From positions 1 through 23,660 of the forward strand of contig CAMUFL010000014.1 of assembly GCA_947088155.1 (NCBI GenBank): DNA of 23,660 nt, given 5' to 3'. Below, one piece after another: positions 5,872 to 13,370 of the stretch (position 1 is its first letter; the number at the start of each line of letters is the position of its first letter). Source of the stretch: an uncultured Gardnerella sp. (lineage in GTDB: Bacteria > Actinomycetota > Actinomycetes > Actinomycetales > Bifidobacteriaceae). The notes beneath the pieces were generated by a model. It made no database searches. It saw only the letters and a program-made list of their open reading frames with translations, and was not told the origin of the DNA. The position numbers and the translations under genes are program-made.

Positions 5872-7044
5872 ATGGACTACCATATAAGCATGTATTACGT
5901 TTCTGAAAACTCATTGCACAACGTCGTAAATAAAGTAACGACCGACATTTTCACATTCTCCTACAAGAACATAATCAAACCGCACTTCGTGTTCAACATT
6001 CCACCAGACGAAGCACACGAGCGCATGATTGACTTCTGCAAATTCAGCGAACGCACCCCAGGGCTTATGTGGCTGCTTCGCACAATGCTCAACTACACGG
6101 ATCCAGTGCTCGAAACAAACGTTATGGGATTGGATTTTGCAAACCCGTTCGGTTTAAGCGCCGGCTTGGATAAAAACTGCCAGATGGCAACCGTGCTAGA
6201 CAACGCAGGCTTTGGCTTCGAAACCGTAGGCTCCACCACAAGCCGGCCGTGCGAAGGAAACCAAAAGCCTTGGTACCACCGACTTCCACAATACGATTCG
6301 ATTTTGGTGCATGCCGGCTTAGCAAACGACGGAAGTGAAGCCGTTATAGCGCGCGCAGAAAAAGCTTGGACGCACGCAAAGTCGATGAACTTGTCCATTT
6401 CTATTGCGCGCACAAACGACGACCTAGTTGGCGACCTGCAAGAAGGAATTGAAGACTACCACATTTCCATGGAGCGCGCAGCCGGGCGCAGCTCGATTAT
6501 TGAAGTGAACATTTCCTGCCCTAACACTCACGTCGGCGAGCCATTTAGAGATCCGGAAGCGCTGGATAAGCTATTTAGCGACCTTGACACTATTAAGCGA
6601 CCGCAGCCGACGCTTGTTAAAATGCCGCTTAATTTGCCGGGAGGCTGGGAGCAGTTTAAGTCGCTTCTTGAAGTTCTTGCCGAGCATAAGGTTGACGGCG
6701 TGAGCATTGCGAACTTGCAGAAGAATCGCACCGGACTAGATGTGCCGGAAGATTGGCAGGGAGCGCTTTCCGGAGGCCCTACTTACAGCGCAAGTAACGA
6801 TTTGATTCGACGCACGCGCAAGGCTTTTGGCAATCGCTTTGCTATTGCTGGAATTGGTGGCGTGTTCACTCCTAGCCAAGCTTACGAGAAGATTCGCTCC
6901 GGTGCGGATTTGGTTATGTTCATTACGTCGCTTATGTACAGAGGGCCGCAGCAGATTACGACGCTAAAGCGCGGACTTGCGAATCTTTTGAAGCGCGACG
7001 GATTTGAGCATGTTGCCGACGCGGTTGGCGCGGATGTTGACTAA
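5872..7044 (+). CDS. pyrD: Dihydroorotate dehydrogenase, class 2-like with a Cys active-site base
   Basis: This FMN enzyme oxidises dihydroorotate to orotate in pyrimidine synthesis. The 390-residue form (ATG at 5872; ATG at 5890 gives 384) has the class 2 N-terminal helical extension with PPDEAHERM. The barrel follows: NPFGLSAGLDKN (Lys101), FETVGSTTSRP, HAGLANDG, VNISCPNT, LVKMPLNLP, GGPTY, and the phosphate-binding AIAGIGGV. The odd point is NISCPNT. Class 2 enzymes normally use Ser as base here, whereas Cys (residue 216) is the class 1 feature. No pyrK or other pyr gene is adjacent. Neither start has a good Shine-Dalgarno sequence, so the exact start is uncertain. It is divergent from the DeoR-family gene and followed by a strong terminator. 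An FMN oxidoreductase with a shifted substrate cannot be excluded. Confidence 0.88.
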   Translation: MDYHISMYYVSENSLHNVVNKVTTDIFTFSYKNIIKPHFVFNIPPDEAHERMIDFCKFSERTPGLMWLLRTMLNYTDPVLETNVMGLDFANPFGLSAGLDKNCQMATVLDNAGFGFETVGSTTSRPCEGNQKPWYHRLPQYDSILVHAGLANDGSEAVIARAEKAWTHAKSMNLSISIARTNDDLVGDLQEGIEDYHISMERAAGRSSIIEVNISCPNTHVGEPFRDPEALDKLFSDLDTIKRPQPTLVKMPLNLPGGWEQFKSLLEVLAEHKVDGVSIANLQKNRTGLDVPEDWQGALSGGPTYSASNDLIRRTRKAFGNRFAIAGIGGVFTPSQAYEKIRSGADLVMFITSLMYRGPQQITTLKRGLANLLKRDGFEHVADAVGADVD

Positions 7045-7063
7045 AAAGTGACGTTTCTTTATT

Positions 7064-7101
7064 AACGACGTAGTCAGTTTTTACTGATTACGTCGTTTTT
7101 T
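7064..7101 (+). terminator. Intrinsic terminator of pyrD
   Basis: AACGACGTAGTCAG (7064-7077), a TTTTTA-type loop, and CTGATTACGTCGTT (7084-7097) form a 14-bp stem with one G-T pair. A T-run extends to 7101. It starts about 20 nt after the pyrD stop. Confidence 0.9.
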
Positions 7102-7190
7102 ATTACGTCGTTTTTACTGATTACGTCGTTTTTTATTACGTCGTTTTTACTGATTACGTCGTTTTTTATTACGTCGTTTTTACTTATTAC
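7083..7190. repeat. 33-bp tandem array derived from the terminator 3' half
   Basis: Three 33-bp units start at 7083, 7116 and 7149, and a fourth begins at 7182. Each contains ACTGATTACGTCG plus TTTTTTATTACGTCG plus TTTTT. The first unit begins in the pyrD terminator loop, so the array repeats the descending arm and T-run without the ascending arm. Confidence 0.92.
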
Positions 7191-7220
7191 GTCGTCAGCT
7201 TTAATTACTTAAGTCAGCTT

Positions 7221-9593
7221 CTACTGATTATCGTCGTCAGAACCGCTGTAATCCTCGCGTCGCACAGTATTGTACTGATCCTGAGTTTGCTGAGGATCAG
7301 TAGTTGCAGGCTGCTGAGTAGCCGGCTGCTGGTTGGCATCCTGTTGCCGTTGCTGCTGTTCAGCTGCAGCCTGGCGACGAGCGTCTTCATCGCGCTGCTC
7401 CTGCTCAGCCCGAGCAGCAGACGAACGCAAACCAGGAGTCGTGCCACCCGCAGTGTACTTAGGATCCGGATTGCCGTAATTGTTGTCAACAGGAATATTC
7501 GCAGCCTTCAAATAATCATTCATAAACTGCTTCCAAGCTGGCGTTGCAATATACATGCCGTACCAGGCTCCCCTAGTGTGGCCGTTAATCGTCATGCCAT
7601 TAAAACTCTTCTGAGACTCAGCATTACCAACAGCCACAAACGAAGCAACCTGATGAGGCACAAAACCTGCAGTAGTCATGTAGTACTGCTCGTTAGTACC
7701 AGTTTTTGCAAACGTCTTACGACCGCCATCCAACTGAGTTGTGGCAGCCTCACCGCCAGGCTGCACAACACCCTGATTAAGCGCATACGCCGCAGTCTGA
7801 GCAATGCCCTTCGGAATAGCCTGATGGCAGTGCGCACTAGGCACCTTCAAACGCTTTCCGTTTTTATCCACAACACGCTTAATAGCAATAGGGTCGCAAG
7901 CCACGCCGTCCGCGCCCAAAGTTGCGTACACGTTCGCCACAGTAAGAGGAGAAGCCTGCACAGAACCAATCGTCATAGGAGGATTAAGCGAATTGGCAGA
8001 ATAAACACTTTCCTGACCAAGCGGAGAATTATGGTAGCCAAGCACGCGCGCAGCATCCGCAATAGCGCACAGCTTAATCTGCTGAGCCATAGAAGCCTGC
8101 GTAGTGTTATGAGAACGCACAAGACCCTGCAAAGGAGTTTCCGGATTAATCGTACCGCCGCCAGAATTCTGCACATACCACGAGCCAATACCACGGAACT
8201 TATTACAGCTAAAATCAGAATTATTGTAGCGCGTAGTAGTTCGAAGCGGCTGATTAATCGACTTTCCAGCAAGCATCCACGCAACCATGTTAATCGGCTT
8301 CCACGTAGAACCAATCTGCCAACCAAGACCGCCACCATCGCGCTCATCAACCGCGTAATTAATAGCCGTCCTAGTCGAATCAGACCTTGCAGCATCCGTA
8401 GCATCGTAAATACGGTTGCTGCCAAAAGCCAAAACTTCACCAGTACCAGGCTTAATCGCGGCAATAGAAACTTCAAAACCGCTCTTATCGTTCACAGGAA
8501 TCGTGTCCCTAGCAGCCTTCATTGCAGCATTATTCGCGCGCAAATCCATAGTGGTGTAAATGTCAAGACCACCCTCGGTAAGCAACTTTTCGCGCGCAGC
8601 AGCAGTTTTACCAAACTCACGAGAATGCAAAATCTTCTTCGTCACATAATCACAGAAGAACGCAGCATCACCAGCAGCCTGGCAGCCAATATGCGACACA
8701 TCCGACTGCACATTAAGCGTGCTTTTTAGCGGAATCGCCACAGCAGCATCATGCTCCTTCTGAGTAATAAAACCTTGACGAAGCATTAAATCAAGCACAA
8801 TATTGCGCTGCTTTTGCGACTCCGGCTGATTTTCCTCAACAGAAGGATCGTACCTAGAAGGATTCTTAGTAATAGCAGCAATAGTTGCAGCCTGAACAAG
8901 ATTAAGATTCTCAGCGCTCGTATTAAAGTAGCGATGCGCAGCAGTTTCCACACCGTACAAATTATTGCCGCCAAATTGCGCAATATTAAGGTAGCCTTGC
9001 AGAATTTCCAGCTTTGAATACTTTTTTTCCATCTGGATAGCAATCAGCATTTCTCGCAGTTTGCGAGCAATCGTGCCTTCGGAAGCGTGATATTCCGCCA
9101 AAGGATCATTATTTTCGCGAGCCTTAATCATGAGCACGTTCTTCACATACTGCTGAGTTAAGGAAGAACCGCCCTGCATGTCTCCCTTTTTAACGAAGGT
9201 TTGCACAAACGCGCGCACAACACCCTGAACATCAACGCCAGCGTGCTCAAAGAAACGACGATCCTCACGAGCAACCATTGCTCGCTGCATGTACTTAGAA
9301 ATTTTACGAAGCGGCACAACAGTTCGGTTTTGTGCGTAAAAAGTTGCAATAATCGTTTTTCCATCCGACGCGTAAAGTCGCGACTTTTGCGGCAAAGCAG
9401 TAACGTCAAAATCAATGCCGTCAACTCGCAAAGAAGGCACAACTGTTTTCACAACAGTATTCACGCTCATTACGCCAGGAACGAACATAATACTTGCGGC
9501 AACACCGCCAACAACGCATAACGTAACGTAAGCAAGGAAGAGCGCGAGCACGCGGCGAACAGTCAGTGAATTCTTTTTCGGCATGCGTACCAT
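7221..9593 (-). CDS. Class A penicillin-binding protein (glycosyltransferase/transpeptidase)
   Basis: This is a bifunctional peptidoglycan synthase: a GT51 domain polymerises lipid II and the penicillin-binding domain cross-links the stems. After a short basic cytoplasmic N-terminus there is one membrane anchor (about 15-37). GT51 motifs are EDRRFFEHAG (catalytic Glu110), GGSSLTQQYVKN (141-152) and KLREMLIAIQMEKKYSK. Transpeptidase motifs are STWK (Ser429 nucleophile, Lys432), SHN (494-496) and KTGT (630-633). The tail from about 725 is Gln/Ala/Glu-rich and ends in an acidic SGSDDDNQ. Six extracytoplasmic cysteines (304, 314, 463, 509, 566, 589) could form disulfides. Start at 9593 or three codons in (9584); Shine-Dalgarno is weak. 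It lies downstream of the Crp-family gene, 136 bp away, and may or may not share its transcript. Confidence 0.95.
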   Translation of the reverse strand: MVRMPKKNSLTVRRVLALFLAYVTLCVVGGVAASIMFVPGVMSVNTVVKTVVPSLRVDGIDFDVTALPQKSRLYASDGKTIIATFYAQNRTVVPLRKISKYMQRAMVAREDRRFFEHAGVDVQGVVRAFVQTFVKKGDMQGGSSLTQQYVKNVLMIKARENNDPLAEYHASEGTIARKLREMLIAIQMEKKYSKLEILQGYLNIAQFGGNNLYGVETAAHRYFNTSAENLNLVQAATIAAITKNPSRYDPSVEENQPESQKQRNIVLDLMLRQGFITQKEHDAAVAIPLKSTLNVQSDVSHIGCQAAGDAAFFCDYVTKKILHSREFGKTAAAREKLLTEGGLDIYTTMDLRANNAAMKAARDTIPVNDKSGFEVSIAAIKPGTGEVLAFGSNRIYDATDAARSDSTRTAINYAVDERDGGGLGWQIGSTWKPINMVAWMLAGKSINQPLRTTTRYNNSDFSCNKFRGIGSWYVQNSGGGTINPETPLQGLVRSHNTTQASMAQQIKLCAIADAARVLGYHNSPLGQESVYSANSLNPPMTIGSVQASPLTVANVYATLGADGVACDPIAIKRVVDKNGKRLKVPSAHCHQAIPKGIAQTAAYALNQGVVQPGGEAATTQLDGGRKTFAKTGTNEQYYMTTAGFVPHQVASFVAVGNAESQKSFNGMTINGHTRGAWYGMYIATPAWKQFMNDYLKAANIPVDNNYGNPDPKYTAGGTTPGLRSSAARAEQEQRDEDARRQAAAEQQQRQQDANQQPATQQPATTDPQQTQDQYNTVRREDYSGSDDDNQ

Positions 9594-9664
9594 TCTAAAG
9601 GCTTGCCTCTACTTGGAAAGCACGAAATTGTTGGCAGGCAGTAAAAGTTTTGCTTGCTTTACGA

Positions 9665-9710
9665 TTTGATTGCTTTTTAATTTGATTGCTTTTTAATTTG
9701 ATTGCTTTAC
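9665..9710. repeat. 16-bp tandem repeat between Crp-family gene and PBP gene
   Basis: TTTGATTGCTTTTTAA occurs at 9665-9680 and 9681-9696, with a partial third unit to about 9710. Related ACGATTTGCTT words continue into the end of the Crp-family gene. There is no hairpin, so it is not a terminator. Confidence 0.85.
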
Positions 9711-9729
9711 GATTTGCTTACGATTTGCT

Positions 9730-10455
9730 TTACTTGTAAGCTCGACGAATTAGCATACCCGGCTTGTAAATAATAATCGAACGCCCCTGGCGAATAATCC
9801 AACCGCGATTCGCAAAATCCATAAGCGCCTTATTAACCGTTTCGCGCGAAGAACCAACCAACTGAGCCAACTCCTCCTGAGTCAAATTATGCTCAACAAG
9901 CAGGCCTTGAGTTATAGGCTCGCCAAAACGCGAAGCCAAATTCAGCAAAGTTTTAGCCAAACGCGCAGGAACATCCATAAAAACTAAGTCCGAAATGCGC
10001 TCGTTATTAGCGCGCAAACGAGCGGCCAAAACCTGCAGCATCTCCACAGCAACAAGCGGATGATTGTTAAGCCAAGCAAAAAGCACGTCATTTTCAAGCC
10101 ACAAAACCCTCGTATTGCTAGTAATCGCAATCGCCGAAGCCGTGCGCGGACCACCATTCGGATCAAAAACAGGAATCTCACCCAAAATTTCGCCAGGAGT
10201 GTGAATACTCAACAATTGCACACGCGAATCGTTCGAATGACGAACAAGCTTAACGCGGCCGCGCTCAAGCAAATACATGCGATGGCCTTCATCGCCCTCG
10301 TTAAAAATAGCATCGCCCTTATTGTAAAAAGCTCCCTGCAAATGCACAGCCAACTCTTGCACTTGATCTGCCGGAACGTGCTTAAATAAAGCGGTATTTT
10401 GAAGCGAGAATTCATCACGATTCGTGCTGCCTGCGTTGGAGTTACTTTTAGTCAT
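9730..10455 (-). CDS. Crp/Fnr-family transcriptional regulator
   Basis: This is a cyclic-nucleotide-binding-type regulator of 241 residues. The N-terminal cNMP-binding jelly roll (about 22-140) shows FKHVPADQVQELAVHL, YLLERGRVKLVRHS and the phosphate-cassette region GEIPVFDPNGGPRTASAIA (92-110). A long dimerisation helix follows (about 133-155). The C-terminal Crp-type winged helix has LTQEELAQLVGSSRETVNKA (191-210) as HTH. I start at the ATG at 10455, with GAAGGG seven nt upstream; a TTG seven codons earlier is unlikely. It resembles the actinobacterial Crp/GlxR group, but no iron-sulfur cysteines are present, so it is not an Fnr-type oxygen sensor. The target genes and effector cannot be told from the window. 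Confidence 0.93.
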   Translation of the reverse strand: MTKSNSNAGSTNRDEFSLQNTALFKHVPADQVQELAVHLQGAFYNKGDAIFNEGDEGHRMYLLERGRVKLVRHSNDSRVQLLSIHTPGEILGEIPVFDPNGGPRTASAIAITSNTRVLWLENDVLFAWLNNHPLVAVEMLQVLAARLRANNERISDLVFMDVPARLAKTLLNLASRFGEPITQGLLVEHNLTQEELAQLVGSSRETVNKALMDFANRGWIIRQGRSIIIYKPGMLIRRAYK

Positions 10456-10651
10456 CACTTCGCCCTTCTTAAGCAAATAAAGTAAACATCGTCGTTGAGC
10501 CGCCTAAGAACATGGATAATCGCTTATGAAACTCGAAACAAATCCAACTAAAACAGGCTGTAACGAAGCTTCACAAACGAACACCACTGAACTATATTAT
10601 CACGGATACTTGCTGCGGTGAACTTGCGTGTAAAGCAAACATCGCTTAAAA

Positions 10652-13240
10652 CTAACTATTTATGCCCATCGCGTGCAAGCACCACGCGTTTTCGTAAGCG
10701 AGATCCTCCCACTGACGATACCTTCCGGAGGTGCCGCCGTGACCGCCGTCCGTTTCAATGCGCGCAATTGCATCCGCCCCAGCATTTTGCAAGGCAGCAA
10801 GCCATTTTAACGGCTCCGTTACAAGCACACGAGTGTCGTACATAGAAGACGTAATCAAAATTTTCGGGAAGTTTGCCAACTTTTTGCAACCATCTTCCGT
10901 TTCTTTGCAAGGCACGTTTTCGTAAGGAGTGTAGGACTTCATATAAGCGTAATCTTCGGCTGATTTAAGCGGATTTCCCCACTCGTCCCACTCGGTTACA
11001 GTAAGCGGCAAAGAAGAGTCAAGCATAGAAGTGAGCGCGTCAACAAAAGGCACATCCGCCTCAATTCCTGCATAACACTCCGGAGCCATATTCGCTATAG
11101 CGCCCATTAGCAAACCGCCTGCGGAACCTCCATTCGCAACCGTGTTTTCTGCAGAAGCAAAACCAGCATCCTGCAAAGCGCGAGTTGCATCAACAAAATC
11201 TTCAAAAGTGTGCTTTTTGTTACGCCTTCTGCCCTGCTCATACCACGCGCGGCCCATTTCGCCGCCACCGCGCACATGCACTTGAGCATACAAAACGCCG
11301 CGATCCAGCAAACTTAAACGACCAACAGAAAAAGTAGGATCCGAACTAACCTCATACGCGCCGTAACCTGTTATAAACATTGCGTTCGTGCTTAAAACCG
11401 CACTAGGTCTCCACACCAAAGACACAGGCACTCGCTCACCATCTCGCGCGGTAATCCATATGCGCTTTTCGGCGTAATTGTGATAATCAAATTCGCCAAG
11501 AATTTTGCCTCGCTTAAGAAGCACATCCTCGCCAGTAGACGGATTAAACTCTCGAAGCTGACCTAAAGTTGCGTAACTGCCGAAAGCGTAACGCATGCGA
11601 GGAGCTTCGTAAGAAGGATTTCCCGTCATTCCGATGCCAAATAAACGGTTGTTGCTGATTTCTTTTTGCGAAATATTTGCGAGCGCAACGCGTGAGTTTG
11701 CTTGCGTTTCGCTGCGGTATTCGCTATTTTCTGCAGTTTCGGCAGTTTCAGCACTACCAGCAGATTCATAACTTCCAGCAGTTTCAGCGCTTCCAGCAGT
11801 TTCAGCGCTACCAGCAGTTTCAGCGCTTCCAGCAGTTTCAGCGCTACCAGTATTCTCAATATTTATTCGCGTAGATTCGCAATCAAGAACATTTTGAGGA
11901 CGAATTTCGTAAAAACGCCAAGGCCTTTCGCTTAAAAAGTCTTCCGCAGCGCGCTTTTTGCTTATAACAGCCAAATGCGGCAAACCTTGCGCGCGGTAAG
12001 CCAACGCTACGTAATTTTTATACACGGACAATCCGCTTACGCTTAAACCAACAGTATTTCGTAAGATTTCCGGATTTTGCGGAGAATCATACGGCTCACA
12101 AATAGGCTTTTTGCTGGCATCGCTCTGCCAAAAATCACCTTGCTCACAACCGTACGGAGAACCGGAAGCAACGCACACGCCATCTCCAAGACTGTACGTA
12201 GCAATTTTAGACTTCTTCGCATCCGGCAAATTACGCATGTCAATAACGTCTATTTCAAAATTAGGATTTTTAGCGTTGTGGCAAACAATCGCAACCGGAA
12301 TATCCTCACCATTTTCACCAGCTTCCTCAAAGCAGGCGAAGGAAATATCGTATTCAACGTTTTCAACAGGCTCAATTACCATGCTAAATTCGCCTTCAGG
12401 CGTGCTTAACGGAAGCATGAGCACACGCGAAGTTGTTTTAGAACTGCTACTAATCATCATGTAGCGTTCGTCAAAACTTTCATAAACGTCAACAAAAAAG
12501 CGCTCGTCCGGCTCTTCAAAAACTTTTACATCGTCACTTGTCGGGTTGCCAATGCGGTGCCTCCAAACCTGGTAAGGTCGCCAAGAGTCGTCAAGCCTTA
12601 CATAAAACACCCATTTTCCGTCCGGAGTTAGCGAAGCAGAAGCAAGGTTTTCCCACGAATCTTGCAGAGTTACCCACTCTAAAGTTTCTTCGCAAAAATC
12701 GCGAACGTAGTAAGTAAAACGCTCGTCGCCTTGAGTGTCCACTCCGTAAAGCATGCGCGAGCCGTCAAGACTTAAATCCATTCCGCCAAGTCGGAAGAAT
12801 TTTCCTCCAGCGCGCTCAGCTTCAGCGTTCGCATCAAAAAGCACTTCTTCACCAGGTGTTTCGCCAGGATTTGCAGTGTCGTCGATTGTTGGCGGATTCC
12901 AATCAGACTCATCCTTAACCTTCATGCGGCACTGAACAGCGTACTGCTTTCCTTCCTGCGTGCGAACGTAATACCAGTAGCTGTTCATGCGCACAGGAAC
13001 AGACATATCCGTTTCCTGAACCCTAGCACGAAGCTCGTTAAAAAGCGTTGAACGCAGGTTTTTCAACGGTTTTACGCGCTGCTCCGTGTAAGCATTTTGC
13101 GCGTTTACATATTCCAAAAGTTTTGGATTTTTGCGATTCTTCATCCACGCATAATTGTCAACATAGGTGCATCCATGAAATTCGCGAACCGACGGCACTC
13201 TTTCAGCCATTGCTGGTTTTACAGAATTATTTTCGCCCAT
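10652..13240 (-). CDS. ptrB: Oligopeptidase B (S9A prolyl-oligopeptidase family)
   Basis: This is a cytosolic serine peptidase cutting short peptides after basic residues. A beta-propeller (about 70-580) gates a C-terminal alpha/beta-hydrolase domain. The triad is visible: Ser706 in NGGSAGGLLMG, Asp802 in MYDTRVLV, His834 in DGGHGGTSGR. FHGCTYVDNYAWMKN near the N-terminus is typical of the family. The length, 862, exceeds the usual 680-720. Part of the excess is a disordered insertion (about 464-520) of GSAETA repeats in the last propeller blades, encoded by an 18-bp tandem repeat. The ATG at 13240 has a clear GAAGGGG upstream. There is no signal peptide. It lies alone ahead of the Crp-family gene, 196 bp apart. 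The closest alternative is a prolyl oligopeptidase, but the propeller and triad spacing suit oligopeptidase B. Confidence 0.92.
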   Translation of the reverse strand: MGENNSVKPAMAERVPSVREFHGCTYVDNYAWMKNRKNPKLLEYVNAQNAYTEQRVKPLKNLRSTLFNELRARVQETDMSVPVRMNSYWYYVRTQEGKQYAVQCRMKVKDESDWNPPTIDDTANPGETPGEEVLFDANAEAERAGGKFFRLGGMDLSLDGSRMLYGVDTQGDERFTYYVRDFCEETLEWVTLQDSWENLASASLTPDGKWVFYVRLDDSWRPYQVWRHRIGNPTSDDVKVFEEPDERFFVDVYESFDERYMMISSSSKTTSRVLMLPLSTPEGEFSMVIEPVENVEYDISFACFEEAGENGEDIPVAIVCHNAKNPNFEIDVIDMRNLPDAKKSKIATYSLGDGVCVASGSPYGCEQGDFWQSDASKKPICEPYDSPQNPEILRNTVGLSVSGLSVYKNYVALAYRAQGLPHLAVISKKRAAEDFLSERPWRFYEIRPQNVLDCESTRINIENTGSAETAGSAETAGSAETAGSAETAGSYESAGSAETAETAENSEYRSETQANSRVALANISQKEISNNRLFGIGMTGNPSYEAPRMRYAFGSYATLGQLREFNPSTGEDVLLKRGKILGEFDYHNYAEKRIWITARDGERVPVSLVWRPSAVLSTNAMFITGYGAYEVSSDPTFSVGRLSLLDRGVLYAQVHVRGGGEMGRAWYEQGRRRNKKHTFEDFVDATRALQDAGFASAENTVANGGSAGGLLMGAIANMAPECYAGIEADVPFVDALTSMLDSSLPLTVTEWDEWGNPLKSAEDYAYMKSYTPYENVPCKETEDGCKKLANFPKILITSSMYDTRVLVTEPLKWLAALQNAGADAIARIETDGGHGGTSGRYRQWEDLAYENAWCLHAMGINS
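11741..11851 (-). repeat. 18-bp tandem repeat inside ptrB (GSAETA)n
   Basis: About six 18-bp units encode GSAETA repeats (four perfect, one GSYESA, one more GSAETA), residues 464-500 of oligopeptidase B. The unit preserves frame, so strains may differ in repeat number without inactivation. Confidence 0.93.
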
Positions 13241-13340
13241 GCCGCACCCCTTCTAAAATATTTCTTTATTTTTATAATTTATAATTTATATTTTATATTT
13301 TACAAATTATATTTTTATAGTTTATATTCTTAGCAAATTT

Positions 13341-13370
13341 TAGTTGATTTTAGTTGATTTTAGTTGATTT
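13341..13370. repeat. 10-bp tandem repeat, 3 x TAGTTGATTT
   Basis: Three perfect consecutive 10-bp units end at the stop codon of the App1-type gene. The rest of the 13241-13340 gap is almost pure A/T (TATA-like words) and holds the probable ptrB promoter. No specific promoter can be singled out. Confidence 0.88.

Noticed and set aside
7083..7190. Possible CRISPR-like array
   Set aside because: Units are directly contiguous with no unique spacers, and no cas gene is present.
7287..8729. 480-codon open frame on the plus strand opposite the PBP gene
   Set aside because: It is fully antisense to a gene with all catalytic motifs. Its product is a Ser/Arg/Ile-rich composition typical of a complementary-strand shadow, and it lacks a Shine-Dalgarno site.
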